A stretch of 64,000 bases of DNA from Actinomadura sp. KC06 (GTDB lineage Bacteria > Actinomycetota > Actinomycetes > Streptosporangiales > Streptosporangiaceae): NCBI RefSeq assembly GCF_004348735.1, contig NZ_SMKT01000005.1, positions 51,671 through 115,670 of the forward strand, in the 5' to 3' direction. The notes beneath the pieces were generated by a model that saw nothing but the letters and a program-made list of their open reading frames with translations, searched no databases and was not told where the DNA came from. Numbering within the stretch: position 1 is the first letter of the stretch; each line of letters opens with the position of its first letter. A program made the translations under genes and the position numbers. Below are positions 17,755-27,886 of this stretch, piece by piece.

Positions 17755-19176
17755 ATGAGTGACCGCGACTGGGGCGGGCGGCGTGTGTGCGTCGCCGGGC
17801 TGGGCGTGTCGGGGCGCGCCGCCGCTCGCGTGCTCGCGTCCCGCGGCGCCCGCGTCACCGTCGTGGACGCCCGCGACGACGAGGAGCAGCGTGCGCACGC
17901 CGCCGAGCTGGAGGCGCGCGGGGCGGCGGTCCGGCTCGGCGACGGCGAGGGCCTGCCCGCCGGCACCGACCTCGTGGTCACCTCGCCGGGCTGGCGTCCG
18001 GACGTGCCGCTGCTCGCCGAGGCCGCCGCGTCCGGCATCGAGATCATCGGCGAGGTCGAGCTGGCGTGGCGGCTCCGTCCGGAGAATGCCGCGCCGTGGC
18101 TGGCCATCACCGGGACGGACGGCAAGACCACCGTCGTCCGGATGCTGGCGTGCATGCTCACCGCCGCCGGTTACAAGGCCCTCGCGGTAGGGAACGTGGG
18201 AACGCCGATCGTGGAAGCTGTGAGCGAGCCGTATGACGTCCTCGCCGTGGAATTGTCGAGCTACCAGCTGCACTGGTCGAACTCGCTCGCGCCCTTCGCG
18301 TCGGCAGTGCTGAACGTCGCGCCCGACCATCTCGACTGGCACGGCTCGATGGACGCCTACGTCGCCGCCAAGGCCAAGATCTTCACGCCGGGGTGCGTCG
18401 CCGTCCACAACGCCGACGACGAGACGTCCACGGCCCTCGCCGAACGCGCCGAGGGCGTGGCGCGGCGGGTCGGCTTCACGCTCCAGGTGCCGCGTCCCGG
18501 CGAGCTCGGCGTCGTCGAGGAACTGCTGGTCGACCGCGCCTTCACCGAGCACGCGAGCCAGGCGGCGGAGCTGGCGGCGATCGGCGACGTCCATCCGTTC
18601 GCGCCGCACAACGTCGCCAACGCGCTGGCCGCCGCCGGTCTGGCCCGCGCGTTCGGCGCGCCTCCCGAGGCCGTCCGTGACGGGCTGCGCGCGTTCGTGC
18701 CCGAGCCGCACCGCATCCAGCACGTCGCGGACGTCGCGGGCGTCGCGTACGTCAACGACTCCAAGGCGACCCAGCCGCACGCCGCCGCCGCGTCCCTCAC
18801 CGCGTTCGAGCCGGTCGTGTGGATCGCGGGCGGCCTCCTCAAGGGCCTCGACGTCGACGACCTGGTCCGCTCGTGCGCCGGGCGGCTGCGCGCCGCGGTG
18901 CTGATCGGGCGCGACCGGCACCGGATCGCCGAGGCACTCGCGCGACACGCCCCGGATGTCCCGGTCGTGGACGTCGCCGACACCGACACTGGGGCCATGG
19001 ACCGCGTCGTCACCGAAGCCACCGCGCTCGCCCGCCCCGGGGACACCGTGCTGCTCGCCCCCGTCGGGGCGTCCTTCGACATGTTCGCCAACTACCCGGC
19101 CCGCGGCGACGCCTTCATCGCCGCCGTCGAACGCCTCGCCGCCGGAAACCCCGGCGCCGCCGGGAACGCCGGGTAG
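17755..19176 (+). CDS. murD: UDP-MurNAc-L-Ala:D-Glu ligase MurD
   Basis: A 473-residue Mur ligase adding D-glutamate. The N-terminal Rossmann motif is VCVAGLGVSGRAAARVL, the P-loop AITGTDGKTTVVRML, and VELSSYQL plus NDSKATQPHA are typical of MurD. ATG 17755 has AGGAAGCAGGA upstream and gives a normal N terminus. An alternative start at 17701 overlaps the mraY stop as ATGA, like other junctions here, but would add 18 residues encoded wholly by the repeat. Confidence 0.95.
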   Translation: MSDRDWGGRRVCVAGLGVSGRAAARVLASRGARVTVVDARDDEEQRAHAAELEARGAAVRLGDGEGLPAGTDLVVTSPGWRPDVPLLAEAAASGIEIIGEVELAWRLRPENAAPWLAITGTDGKTTVVRMLACMLTAAGYKALAVGNVGTPIVEAVSEPYDVLAVELSSYQLHWSNSLAPFASAVLNVAPDHLDWHGSMDAYVAAKAKIFTPGCVAVHNADDETSTALAERAEGVARRVGFTLQVPRPGELGVVEELLVDRAFTEHASQAAELAAIGDVHPFAPHNVANALAAAGLARAFGAPPEAVRDGLRAFVPEPHRIQHVADVAGVAYVNDSKATQPHAAAASLTAFEPVVWIAGGLLKGLDVDDLVRSCAGRLRAAVLIGRDRHRIAEALARHAPDVPVVDVADTDTGAMDRVVTEATALARPGDTVLLAPVGASFDMFANYPARGDAFIAAVERLAAGNPGAAGNAG

Positions 19177-19178
19177 CC

Positions 19179-20432
19179 GTGACCGCCGCGGCCGAGGAGG
19201 AGAGCGGGCGGCGTTCGGGACCGCGGGAGCAGGTGGTCGCCGCCGTCGGGCTGCTCGACCGTCCCCTCACGTCCTACTACCTGGTGCTGGGCTGCTCGGT
19301 GATGCTGCTCGCGCTCGGGCTGACGATGGTGCTGTCGGCGTCCAGCGTCAAGCAGCTCCAGGCGACCGGGTCCGCCTACACGCTGTTCCAGAAGCAGGCC
19401 ATGTGGATGGCGATCGGGCTGCCCGGCATGTGGCTGGCGTCCCGCCTGCCGGTGAAGACGTTCCGGGCGCTCGCCTACCCGCTGCTGCTGCTGTCGATCG
19501 TCGCGCTGGCGATGGTCCTGGTCCCGGGGCTCGGACGCAGCGCGGGCGGCGCCACCCGCTGGGTCGCCCTCGGGCCGCTGCAGATCCAGCCGTCCGAGCT
19601 CGCCAAGCTCGCGCTCGTGCTGTGGGGCGCCGACCTGCTGGCCCGCAAGGACCGGCTCGGCCAGCTCACCGAGTGGCGGCCGCTGCTCGTCCCGCTGATG
19701 CCGGGGGCCGGGCTGCTCGTCCTGCTGGTCATGCTGGGCAGCGACCTCGGCACCACGCTGGTGCTCCTCACCATCTTCCTGGCGCTGCTGTGGGTCGTCG
19801 GCGCCCCCGGACGGCTCTTCGTCGGCATCGCCGGGCTCGTGTGCCTGCTGGTGTCGATCCTCATCGTCGTCGAGCCGTACCGGATGCAGCGCCTCACCGG
19901 GTTCCTCGACCCGTCCGGGAACCAGCTCACCACCAACTACCAGGGCACGCAGGGGCTGTTCGCGGTCGCGTCCGGCGGCCTGTTCGGCACGGGCCTCGGC
20001 GAAGGGCGCGCCAAGTGGGACTACCTGCCCCACGCCGAGACCGACTTCATCTTCGCGATCGTGGGGGAGGAGTTCGGGCTCGTCGGCACCCTCGTCGTCC
20101 TGGGGCTGTTCGGGCTGCTCGCCTACGCGGGCCTGCGGATCGCCCGCCGCGTGAACGACCCGTTCACCCGGCTCGCCGCCGCCTGCGCCACGGCGTGGCT
20201 GGTCGTGCAGGCCATCGTGAACATCGGCGCCGTCATCGGCGTCCTGCCCATCACCGGGATCCCGCTGCCGCTGGTCTCCTACGGCGGTTCGGCGCTCATC
20301 CCGAGCCTGTTCGCGCTCGGGATGCTGCTCGCGTTCGCGAAACGCGAGCCCGGTGCGCGGCAGGCACTCTCCGCACGGGGCCCCGGACCGGTCGTGAGGG
20401 CTCTAAGCTGGCTGGGTCTGGCACGGCGTTGA
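19179..20432 (+). CDS. ftsW: Septal glycosyltransferase FtsW (SEDS family)
   Basis: A 417-residue SEDS protein with about ten membrane helices. It polymerises lipid II at the septum with FtsI. Visible signatures are TRWVALGPLQIQPSELAKLA, the periplasmic AETDFIFAIVGEEFGLVG and the C-terminal ITGIPLPLVSYGGSAL. GTG 19179 follows the murD stop by two bases. The first 30 residues are a charged cytoplasmic tail. Confidence 0.95.
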   Translation: MTAAAEEESGRRSGPREQVVAAVGLLDRPLTSYYLVLGCSVMLLALGLTMVLSASSVKQLQATGSAYTLFQKQAMWMAIGLPGMWLASRLPVKTFRALAYPLLLLSIVALAMVLVPGLGRSAGGATRWVALGPLQIQPSELAKLALVLWGADLLARKDRLGQLTEWRPLLVPLMPGAGLLVLLVMLGSDLGTTLVLLTIFLALLWVVGAPGRLFVGIAGLVCLLVSILIVVEPYRMQRLTGFLDPSGNQLTTNYQGTQGLFAVASGGLFGTGLGEGRAKWDYLPHAETDFIFAIVGEEFGLVGTLVVLGLFGLLAYAGLRIARRVNDPFTRLAAACATAWLVVQAIVNIGAVIGVLPITGIPLPLVSYGGSALIPSLFALGMLLAFAKREPGARQALSARGPGPVVRALSWLGLARR

Positions 20433-20471
20433 ATTCCCCCTTCCGAACATGCTGAGGAGTTGTCAACGAGC

Positions 20472-21566
20472 ATGAGGGTTGTCCTGGCCGGCGGCGGCAC
20501 CGCCGGACACATCGAGCCCGCCCTGGCTCTCGCGGACGCGCTGCGCCGGGGCGACCCGAACGTCGGGATCGTCTGCCTCGGCACGGAGCGGGGGCTTGAG
20601 ACCCGGCTCGTCCCGCAGCGGGGCTACGAGCTCGCCCTGATCCCGCCGGTGCCGCTGCCGCGCACGCTGACCCCGCAGCTGCTGTCGGTCCCCGGCCGGC
20701 TGCGCGGCGCGATCAACGCGGCCGCGGCCGTCCTCGACCAGGCGAAGGCCGACATCCTGGTCGGGTTCGGCGGCTACGTCGCGACCCCCGGCTACCTGGC
20801 CGCGCGCAAGCGGAAGGTCCCGATCATCGTCCACGAGGCCAACCCCAAGCCCGGCCTCGCCAACAAGCTCGGCGCCCGCTTCACCGAGCACGTCGCCGTC
20901 TCGCACGCCGACTCGCCGCTGCCGAACCCCACGTTCGTCGGCATCCCGCTGCGCCGCGAGATCGCCACCCTCGACCGGCTCGCGACCGGCGACAAGGCCC
21001 GCTCCTACTTCGGTCTCCTGCCCGACCTGCCCACCCTGCTGATCTTCGGCGGGTCGCAGGGCGCCCGGTCCCTCAACCAGGCCGCCGTCGCCGCCGCGCC
21101 GTACTTCCGGCAGGCGGGCATCCAGGTGCTGCACATCGTCGGGCCGAAGAACACCGAGGAGCCCGAGCCGGCGTCCGGCGGCCCGCAGTACGTCACGATC
21201 CCGTACTGCGACCGGATGGACCTCGCCTACGCCGCCGCCGACATGGCCATGTGCCGCGCCGGCGCGATGACGTGCGCCGAGCTCGCCGCGGTCGCGCTGC
21301 CCGCGGTGTACGTGCCGCTCCCGATCGGCAACGGCGAGCAGCGGCTGAACGCCGAGCCGATCGTCGCGGCGGGCGGCGGGCTGCTCGTCGACAACGCCGA
21401 GCTGTCGCCCGACTGGATCGCGCGCAACCTGCTGCCGGTGCTGGCCGACCCTGCCCGCGTCGCGCACATGTCGGAGGCCGCCGGGAAGATGGGGCGCCGC
21501 GACGCCGACGTCGCGCTCGCGAAGATGGTGTACGACGTCGTCCAGTCGGCGGGCGCCGCCCGATGA
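20472..21566 (+). CDS. murG: Lipid II synthase MurG
   Basis: A 364-residue GT28 glycosyltransferase that adds GlcNAc to lipid I on the inner membrane face. The first glycine loop is [16 protein letters not shown], followed by [22 protein letters not shown] and the donor-site [10 protein letters not shown] are conserved. ATG 20472 has GAGGAG 12 bases upstream, a rather long spacing; an in-frame TTG at 20460 abuts that site and is less likely. The stop overlaps murC (ATGA). Confidence 0.95.
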   Translation: MRVVLAGGGTAGHIEPALALADALRRGDPNVGIVCLGTERGLETRLVPQRGYELALIPPVPLPRTLTPQLLSVPGRLRGAINAAAAVLDQAKADILVGFGGYVATPGYLAARKRKVPIIVHEANPKPGLANKLGARFTEHVAVSHADSPLPNPTFVGIPLRREIATLDRLATGDKARSYFGLLPDLPTLLIFGGSQGARSLNQAAVAAAPYFRQAGIQVLHIVGPKNTEEPEPASGGPQYVTIPYCDRMDLAYAAADMAMCRAGAMTCAELAAVALPAVYVPLPIGNGEQRLNAEPIVAAGGGLLVDNAELSPDWIARNLLPVLADPARVAHMSEAAGKMGRRDADVALAKMVYDVVQSAGAAR

Positions 21567-22972
21567 GCCTGACCGATCCCCGCGACGCGGTGCCCGCCGG
21601 CGAGCTCGGCCGGGTCCACTTCATCGCGATCGGGGGCGCGGGGATGTCCGGCGTCGCCCGCGTCATGCTGCGGCGCGGCCTCGCCGTGTCCGGCAGCGAC
21701 GCGCGCGACTCCGAGCTGCTCACCCAGCTCGGCGACCTCGGCGCGAAGGTCTTCGTCGGGCACGACGCCGCGCACGTCGGCGACGCCGACACCGTCGTCG
21801 TCTCCACCGCCATCCGCGAGATGAACCCGGAGCTGGTCGCCGCCCGCGAGCGGGGCCTGCGCGTCCTGCACCGCTCGGAGGCGCTGGCCGCGCTGATGGT
21901 CGGCCGCCGCGCGGTCGCGGTGGCGGGCACCCACGGCAAGACGACGACGACGTCGATGCTCACCGTCGCGCTGCAGCACGCGGGCGCCGACCCGTCCTAC
22001 TGCATCGGCGGGCAGCTCGTCACCACCGGGCTCGGCGCCGACGAGGGCACCGGCGACGTGTTCGTCGCGGAGGCCGACGAGAGCGACGGCTCCTTCCTGC
22101 GCTACACCCCGCACATCGCGGTCGTCACCAACGTGGAGGCCGACCACCTCGACAACTACGGCGAGTTCGAGAAGGTCAAGGAGAACTTCGCGGCGTTCAT
22201 CGGACGCGTCGTGCCGGACGGGGCGCTGGTCGCCGGGTCCGACGACCCGGTCGCCCGCGAGCTGGCCGAGGCCGCCCGCGAGCGCGGCCTGACCGTGGTC
22301 ACCTACGGCGAGGCGGATGACGCCGACCTGCGCATCACCGGATTCACCCCCCGGGGCCTGGGCTCCACCTTCGAGATCGGGGGCCTGGGCGAGGTGCGCC
22401 TCGAAGTCCCGGGACGGCACTACGCCCACAACGCCACCGCCGCCGTCGCGGTCGCGCGGCTCCTCGGCCACGACTTCGACGTGGTGCGCGAGGGGCTCGC
22501 GGCGTTCACCGGGTCGATGCGGCGGCTCGAGCGCAAGGGCGAGGCGGGCGGCGTCGAGGTCTTCGACAGCTACGCCCACCACCCGACGGAGCTGACCGCC
22601 GACCTGGAGGCCACCCGCGACTACCTCGGCCAGAAGGGCGAGGGCGGACGGATCGTCGCGGTGTTCCAGCCGCACCTGTACAGCCGCACCCGGTTCTTCG
22701 CCGCCGAGTTCGGCGCGGCGCTCGGCCTCGCCGACGTCGCCGTCGTCCTCGACGTCTACGGCGCGCGGGAAGACCCCGAGCCCGGTGTCACGGGCGCGCT
22801 GGTCGCCGACGCCGTCCCGTCCGGGACGCGGACGGTGTACGCGCCCGTGCGGGACGAGGTGCCCGGCGTCGCGGCGTCCCTCGCCCGTCCCGGCGACGTC
22901 GTCATCACGCTGGGCGCCGGGGACGTGACGCAGCTCGGCCCGCTCGTCCTGGAACGCCTCGCCCGCTCCTGA
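21563..22972 (+). CDS. murC: UDP-MurNAc:L-alanine ligase MurC
   Basis: A 469-residue Mur ligase adding the first stem-peptide residue to UDP-MurNAc. [17 protein letters not shown] forms the nucleotide-sugar binding loop, [13 protein letters not shown] the P-loop, [12 protein letters not shown] the metal-binding region, and [14 protein letters not shown] the C-terminal domain signature. The start overlaps the murG stop by 4 bases. A gap of 76 bases follows before ftsQ. Confidence 0.96.
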   Translation: MSLTDPRDAVPAGELGRVHFIAIGGAGMSGVARVMLRRGLAVSGSDARDSELLTQLGDLGAKVFVGHDAAHVGDADTVVVSTAIREMNPELVAARERGLRVLHRSEALAALMVGRRAVAVAGTHGKTTTTSMLTVALQHAGADPSYCIGGQLVTTGLGADEGTGDVFVAEADESDGSFLRYTPHIAVVTNVEADHLDNYGEFEKVKENFAAFIGRVVPDGALVAGSDDPVARELAEAARERGLTVVTYGEADDADLRITGFTPRGLGSTFEIGGLGEVRLEVPGRHYAHNATAAVAVARLLGHDFDVVREGLAAFTGSMRRLERKGEAGGVEVFDSYAHHPTELTADLEATRDYLGQKGEGGRIVAVFQPHLYSRTRFFAAEFGAALGLADVAVVLDVYGAREDPEPGVTGALVADAVPSGTRTVYAPVRDEVPGVAASLARPGDVVITLGAGDVTQLGPLVLERLARS

Positions 22973-23048
22973 GCGGACGGCAGGCGGGTGACACGCCGCA
23001 GCGCGCGGGATCGGCGGCGCACGCGGAGATCACTGCCAAGCTGAGGTC

Positions 23049-23795
23049 ATGACCGAGACGCGGACGAGCCGGCCCGCGGCGGCGGACGCGGCCCCGGCGG
23101 CAGAGCGGCGCGCCCGGCCGAACCGGTGGAAGGTGGTCTTCGTCACCCTGCTGGTGCTCGGCGCGCTCGGCGCGGTGACCTGGGTGCTCCTCGGGTCGCG
23201 GCTGCTGGTCGTGCGGCACGTCGAGGTGACGGGCACCGCGCTGGCGCCGCCCGACCGCGTCGTCGCCGCCGCCGGGATCGACCTCGGCACGCCGATGGCG
23301 CGGCTCGGGACCGGCGCGATCGGGGACCGGGTCGAGCGGCTCAGGGAGGTCGAGTCCGCGCGGGTCGAGCGGCACTGGCCGGGGACGGTCCGCATCGTCG
23401 TCCGCGAACGGGCGCCGATGGCCGTCTTCGAGCGCGGCGGGCGCTTCCACCGGATCGACCGGCACGGCGTCGTCGTGGCGGACGGCGCGTCCCGGCCGTC
23501 CGGTCTTCCGGCGCTGACGGTCGCCTCGCCGGGGCCGTCCGACAAGGCGACGCTCGCGGCCCTCGCCGTCCTGTCCGACCTGCCGGATCGCATCCGCGGA
23601 AAGCTGAGCGAGGTCGCCGCGACCGGGCCCGGCGCGGTGACGCTGCACATGACCGGCGGGCAGACGGTGGAATGGGGCGCGGCTGAGCGGGCAGAAGAGA
23701 AGATCCGGCTCCTGGACGCGCTGTGGCGCACGGCGGCGGGACGCTCCGTCCGCACCGTCGACGTCAGTTCTCCCGAGATCCTCAAGACGAAGTGA
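23049..23795 (+). CDS. ftsQ: Cell division protein FtsQ
   Basis: A 248-residue bitopic protein: a charged cytoplasmic tail (1-27), a membrane helix (about 29-49), a POTRA domain starting LVVRHVEVTGTALAPPD, and an FtsQ beta domain with ARVERHWPGTVRIVVRERAP. FtsQ links FtsL/FtsB-type proteins to the divisome. It is the last gene before a long gap, and ftsZ has its own control region. Confidence 0.93.
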   Translation: MTETRTSRPAAADAAPAAERRARPNRWKVVFVTLLVLGALGAVTWVLLGSRLLVVRHVEVTGTALAPPDRVVAAAGIDLGTPMARLGTGAIGDRVERLREVESARVERHWPGTVRIVVRERAPMAVFERGGRFHRIDRHGVVVADGASRPSGLPALTVASPGPSDKATLAALAVLSDLPDRIRGKLSEVAATGPGAVTLHMTGGQTVEWGAAERAEEKIRLLDALWRTAAGRSVRTVDVSSPEILKTK

Positions 23796-23918
23796 CCGGG
23801 GATCCAGGCGATGTGCGCGGCCGTTCGGGTCCGGTGCGTGTGTCGCGGCGATTCCCGCCGTCCGATGGGGCACGCTGGAACGGTCGTCCCGGATGGACCG
23901 GGCCGGCGCGCACCGACC

Positions 23919-23964
23919 GATGGGACGTCGGGTGGTCTTGAGATGGGACGTCAGGTGGGCTTGA
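23919..23964 (+). repeat. Tandem 23-bp repeat upstream of ftsZ
   Basis: Two adjacent 23-base units, 23919-23941 and 23942-23964, differ at only two positions. Each starts GATGGGACGTC and ends CTTGA. They sit about 290 bases before the ftsZ start and could be binding sites for a dimeric regulator. Confidence 0.7.
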
Positions 23965-24249
23965 ACAGAGGCAGATGTCCTTCGTCAACCTGGACAAACG
24001 CGTGCCCAGTGCGACACGCCGGGAGGTTAGTTGACCCTGGCGGTAAGGCCGCCCTACTGTCCGTATCAGTCCTCAGGTTGACATAAGTGTAAGCCTCAAG
24101 TTGAGGGTGAGGGTTCGGGGAGGACCGGTCATCGCGACCGGGTCCGGCCCGGCGCCCGGCCCAGAAGAGCACACAGGTCAGGAAATACCGCGGCGGCACG
24201 GTCGGCAGACCGGTCAGGGCGGTCGGAGAGAGCGGAAAGGCCCCTCGTC
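23965..24249 (+). promoter_or_regulatory. ftsZ control region
   Basis: A 454-base gap (23796-24249) precedes ftsZ and holds no supported gene. Besides the tandem repeat it contains a good promoter match, TTGACC (24031-24036) and TACTGT (24055-24060), spaced by 18. It also holds two copies of CCTCARGTTGA at 24071 and 24094; the second extends to a perfect inverted repeat CCTCAA-G-TTGAGG (24094-24106). TTGACA at 24078 has no partner -10. GGAAAGG at 24234-24240 is the ftsZ ribosome binding site. Confidence 0.6.
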
Positions 24250-25758
24250 GTGGCAGCACCGCAGAATTACCTCGCGGTCATCAAGGTCGTCGGCATCGGC
24301 GGCGGCGGCGTCAACGCCGTCAACCGGATGATCGAAGAGGGACTCAAGGGCGTCGAGTTCATCGCGATCAACACGGACGCCCAGGCGCTGCTGATGAGTG
24401 ACGCCGACGTGAAACTTGACGTGGGCCGCGAGCTCACCCGGGGCCTCGGCGCCGGCGCCAACCCCGACGTCGGCCGCAAGGCCGCCGAAGACCACCGCGA
24501 GGAGATCGAAGAGGTCCTCAAGGGCGCCGACATGGTGTTCGTCACCGCCGGAGAGGGCGGCGGCACCGGCACCGGCGGCGCGCCCGTCGTCGCCAACATC
24601 GCGCGCTCGCTCGGCGCCCTGACGATCGGCGTGGTCACCCGCCCGTTCAGCTTCGAGGGCAAGCGCCGCGCCATGCAGGCCGAGGCCGGCATCGAGACGC
24701 TGCGCGACGAGGTCGACACCCTCATCGTCATCCCCAACGACCGGCTGCTGTCGATCTCCGACCGGCAGGTCAGCGTGCTGGACGCGTTCAAGGCCGCCGA
24801 CCAGGTGCTCCTCTCCGGTGTCCAGGGCATCACCGACCTGATCACCACGCCGGGCCTGATCAACCTCGACTTCGCCGACGTCAAGTCCGTGATGTCCGGC
24901 GCCGGGTCGGCGCTGATGGGCATCGGCTCCGCGCGCGGCGACGACCGCTCGGTCGCCGCGGCCGAGATGGCGATCTCCAGCCCGCTGCTGGAGGCCAGCA
25001 TCGACGGCGCGCACGGCGTGCTGCTGTCCATCTCCGGCGGCTCCGACCTCGGCCTGTTCGAGATCAACGAGGCGGCGCAGCTGGTGTCCAACGCCGCCGC
25101 GCCCGACGCCAACATCATCTTCGGCGCGGTCATCGACGACGCCCTCGGCGACGAGGTCCGCGTCACGGTGATCGCCGCCGGGTTCGACGAGGGACGGCCC
25201 GCCAAGCCGAGCCCGGAGCCGGAGACCAAGCGGCTGCCCCCACCCCCGCGTCCCGCGCCGACGCCCGTGTCCACCCCGGCCACGCCGACCGCGCCGCAGG
25301 CCAACCCGATCCCGAGCCGCGTCGGCCGGTCGGACGCCGCGCACCAGCCCGCGCCGCGCCCGCAGCAGTCGGTGGCGCAGGCCGCCGCGGCGCCGCAGCC
25401 GTCAGCGCAGGCGCAGCGGACGGAGCACGACCGTTCGCAGCCGTCCGCGCAGGCGCAGCAGGCATCGGCGCCGGCCCAGCACGGCCAGGACGACCGTTCC
25501 GGCGGACGCGACGAGCCCGCGCGGCAGGACAGCGCGCCGTCCACGCAGACCGGCCAGCCCGCCGACCGCGACTCCGGCGGCTCCGGCGCCGAGTCCGGCG
25601 GCTCGCGCCCGGCCGCGCCGCGCGCGCCGGCCGAGCAGACCCCGTCCCGCGTGCACGCGGGCGAGAACGACGGCGGTCCCGCCTCGTCCGGGCAGCGCCG
25701 CCGTCCCGTGGTGTTCGACGAGGACGACGACCTCGACGTCCCCGACTTCCTGAAGTGA
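24250..25758 (+). CDS. ftsZ: Cell division GTPase FtsZ with long linker
   Basis: A 502-residue tubulin homologue that forms the Z ring. The GTP-binding signature GGGTGTGG is at 103-110 and the catalytic T7 loop NLDFAD at 205-210. The core ends near residue 316. A linker of about 160 residues follows, rich in Pro, Gln, Ala and Ser, with an imperfect internal repeat (QPSAQAQ twice, in DNA near 25396 and 25438). The C-terminal peptide [14 protein letters not shown] binds SepF and other partners. GTG 24250 has GGAAAGG nine bases upstream. The linker is long compared with many FtsZ proteins. Confidence 0.98.
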   Translation: MAAPQNYLAVIKVVGIGGGGVNAVNRMIEEGLKGVEFIAINTDAQALLMSDADVKLDVGRELTRGLGAGANPDVGRKAAEDHREEIEEVLKGADMVFVTAGEGGGTGTGGAPVVANIARSLGALTIGVVTRPFSFEGKRRAMQAEAGIETLRDEVDTLIVIPNDRLLSISDRQVSVLDAFKAADQVLLSGVQGITDLITTPGLINLDFADVKSVMSGAGSALMGIGSARGDDRSVAAAEMAISSPLLEASIDGAHGVLLSISGGSDLGLFEINEAAQLVSNAAAPDANIIFGAVIDDALGDEVRVTVIAAGFDEGRPAKPSPEPETKRLPPPPRPAPTPVSTPATPTAPQANPIPSRVGRSDAAHQPAPRPQQSVAQAAAAPQPSAQAQRTEHDRSQPSAQAQQASAPAQHGQDDRSGGRDEPARQDSAPSTQTGQPADRDSGGSGAESGGSRPAAPRAPAEQTPSRVHAGENDGGPASSGQRRRPVVFDEDDDLDVPDFLK

Positions 25759-26483
25759 TCACCGCCGTCGCCCTGGGCGACGGCGTCGGCGCCGCCTTCA
25801 CCGGCCGCGCCGGCGGCGTGAGCACCGCCCCCCTCGACTCCCTCAACCTGGGCGGCGCGGTCGGCGACGACTCCGCCGCCGTCCTGGAGAACCGCCGGCG
25901 CGCCGCCGCCGCGCTCGGCACCGACCCCGCCCGCACCGTCTGGATGCGGCAGGTGCACGGCGCCGACGTCGCGTTCGTCACGTCCCCCGATCTCCCCGGC
26001 CCCGTCGACGCGATCGTCACGACCGTCCCCGGGCTCGCCCTCGGCGTCCTCGTCGCCGACTGCGCGCCCGTCCTGCTCGCCGACCCCGCCGCCGGGATCG
26101 TCGGCGCCGCCCACTCCGGCCGCCCCGGCACGGCCGCCGGTGTCGTCCCCGCCCTGCTGAAGTCGATGTGCGAGCGCGGCGCCGACCCGGCGAGGATGAC
26201 CGCCGCGATCGGCCCCGCCGCGTGCGGCCGCTGCTACGAGGTCCCCGCCGAGATGCGGGACGAGGTCGCCGCCGCCGTCCCCGCCGCGTATGCGACGACG
26301 TCCAAGGGAACCCCCGGCCTCGACATCCGCGCCGGGATCGCCGAGCAGCTCGCCGAGGGCGGCGTTGGCGGCGTGCACATTGACCCGCGCTGCACCATCG
26401 AGGATCCTGACCTCTTCTCCTACCGCCGCGACGGCCGCACCGGCCGCTTCGCCGGCTACGTCTGGCTCAAGGAAGACGCGTGA
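25755..26483 (+). CDS. pgeF: Peptidoglycan editing factor PgeF / YlmD (purine nucleoside phosphorylase-like)
   Basis: A 242-residue protein of the multicopper-polyphenol-oxidase fold (PF02578). Members remove L-Ser-containing UDP-MurNAc or act on purine nucleosides. [34 protein letters not shown] and [10 protein letters not shown] match the family. The motif usually read as HAGWRG appears here as HSGRPG, keeping the metal-ligand His but changing the surroundings. GTG 25755 overlaps the ftsZ stop. The position between ftsZ and yggS is conserved in actinobacteria. Confidence 0.9.
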   Translation: MITAVALGDGVGAAFTGRAGGVSTAPLDSLNLGGAVGDDSAAVLENRRRAAAALGTDPARTVWMRQVHGADVAFVTSPDLPGPVDAIVTTVPGLALGVLVADCAPVLLADPAAGIVGAAHSGRPGTAAGVVPALLKSMCERGADPARMTAAIGPAACGRCYEVPAEMRDEVAAAVPAAYATTSKGTPGLDIRAGIAEQLAEGGVGGVHIDPRCTIEDPDLFSYRRDGRTGRFAGYVWLKEDA

Positions 26484-27211
26484 CGAACCAGGAGCATCCG
26501 GCGGCCGGGGCCGCCGAGCGACGCCGTGCCGAGATCGCCCAGGGCATCGCCGCCGTCCGCGCCCGCATCGCCGCCGCCTGCGCCGCCGCCGGACGGGACG
26601 AGGACGAGCTCACGCTGATCGCCGTCACCAAGACGTTCCCCGCGTCCGACGTGCGGCTGCTCGCCGGGCTCGGCATCACCGACGTCGGCGAGAACCGCGA
26701 CCAGGAGGCCCGCCCGAAGGCCGCCGAATGCGCCGACCTCCCGCTGACCTGGCACTTCGTCGGAAGCCTGCAGACCAACAAGGCCCGCGCCGTCGCCGGC
26801 TACGCCGACGTCGTCCACTCGGTGGACCGGTCCAGGCTGGTGACGGCGCTGTCGGACGCCGCCGTCCGCGCGGAGCGCACCCTGCGCTGCCTCGTCCAGG
26901 TGTCTCTGGACGAAGCGGAGGGTCGCGGCGGCGCGGCTCCCGCCGACGTGCCGCGCATCGCCGACGAGATCTCTGCGGCCGACGGGCTGGACCTCGGCGG
27001 CGTGATGGCCGTCGCGCCGCTCGGCGCCGACCCGGCGCCCGCTTTCGCCCGCCTTGCTGCGATAGCGGCGGATATGCAAGGGAACCATTCGCACGCCCGG
27101 ATCGTCTCTGCGGGTATGAGCGGCGATCTGGAACAGGCGATCGCGTGCGGCGCGACACACCTGCGGGTCGGTACGGCGTTGCTCGGCGGCCGACGGGCAA
27201 TCGTCAGGTAA
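26480..27211 (+). CDS. YggS/PLPBP-type pyridoxal phosphate homeostasis protein
   Basis: A 243-residue TIM-barrel PLP-binding protein without known catalysis that buffers PLP and influences amino-acid pools. The PLP lysine is in LIAVTKTFPASDV. DVGENRDQEARPK, WHFVGSLQTNKA, VVHSVDRSRLV and the phosphate-binding LRVGTALLGGR complete the family pattern. It overlaps pgeF by 4 bases; sepF follows 102 bases later. Confidence 0.94.
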   Translation: MTNQEHPAAGAAERRRAEIAQGIAAVRARIAAACAAAGRDEDELTLIAVTKTFPASDVRLLAGLGITDVGENRDQEARPKAAECADLPLTWHFVGSLQTNKARAVAGYADVVHSVDRSRLVTALSDAAVRAERTLRCLVQVSLDEAEGRGGAAPADVPRIADEISAADGLDLGGVMAVAPLGADPAPAFARLAAIAADMQGNHSHARIVSAGMSGDLEQAIACGATHLRVGTALLGGRRAIVR

Positions 27212-27313
27212 TGTCCCCCCAGTGGTACCTGCCGCGACGCGGGCCGCCACGGAAGATCAGTCCGACGGCGCCGGACGCGCCCGGAGCCGCTGCCACAGGA
27301 CACGGAGGGGCGT

Positions 27314-27850
27314 ATGGCCAGCGCGATGCGCAAGATGGCGGTCTACCTCGGCCTTGTGGAGGACGATCGCTACGACGACAAGTACGGCGACTACGACGAG
27401 TACGACGCCTACGACGAGGACACCGACACCGGGCAGGCCCGTCGTCGCGAGGACGAATCCGGCGGACAGCTTACCCGAGCCGAGGACGCCGCGGACCGCG
27501 AACGCGACCATCACGCCACGTCCACCATCGAGCGACGCTCCGTGGCGCTCTACGAGTCCGGTACCACCGACCTTGCGCGCATCACTACGCTGCACCCAAG
27601 GACCTACAACGAGGCGAGGACCATCGGGGAGCACTTCCGGGAGGGCACACCGGTGATCATGAATCTGACCGAGATGGTCGACAGTGACGCGAAACGTCTG
27701 GTCGACTTCGCGGCAGGTCTCGTGTTCGGCCTCCACGGGAGCATCGAGCGTGTTACGAACAAGGTGTTCCTGCTGTCGCCCGCCAACGTGGAGGTGACGG
27801 CCGAGGACAAGGCCCGGATGGCAGAACGAGGGTTCTTCAACCAGAGCTGA
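27314..27850 (+). CDS. sepF: Cell division protein SepF
   Basis: A 178-residue protein. The N terminus [17 protein letters not shown] is an amphipathic membrane-targeting helix. An Asp/Tyr-rich linker follows, then the C-terminal SepF domain ([20 protein letters not shown], then [20 protein letters not shown]). SepF anchors FtsZ to the membrane and aligns its filaments. ATG 27314 has GGAGGGG three bases upstream, a short spacing; ATG 27326 is possible. Confidence 0.95.
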   Translation: MASAMRKMAVYLGLVEDDRYDDKYGDYDEYDAYDEDTDTGQARRREDESGGQLTRAEDAADRERDHHATSTIERRSVALYESGTTDLARITTLHPRTYNEARTIGEHFREGTPVIMNLTEMVDSDAKRLVDFAAGLVFGLHGSIERVTNKVFLLSPANVEVTAEDKARMAERGFFNQS

Positions 27851-27886
27851 GAGTCACATGCGTGAGAGCCGGATGCGAGAGTACCC

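Noticed and set aside
24013..24017. GACAC as a WhiA site upstream of ftsZ
   Set aside because: A single pentamer is expected by chance in this much DNA.
24078..24083. TTGACA as a -35 box for ftsZ
   Set aside because: No TANNNT sequence at 16-19 bases downstream; it is part of the CCTCARGTTGA motif.
24094..24106. SoxR-like operator before ftsZ
   Set aside because: The arms resemble half of a SoxR site, but the spacing is far too short and no redox gene is nearby.
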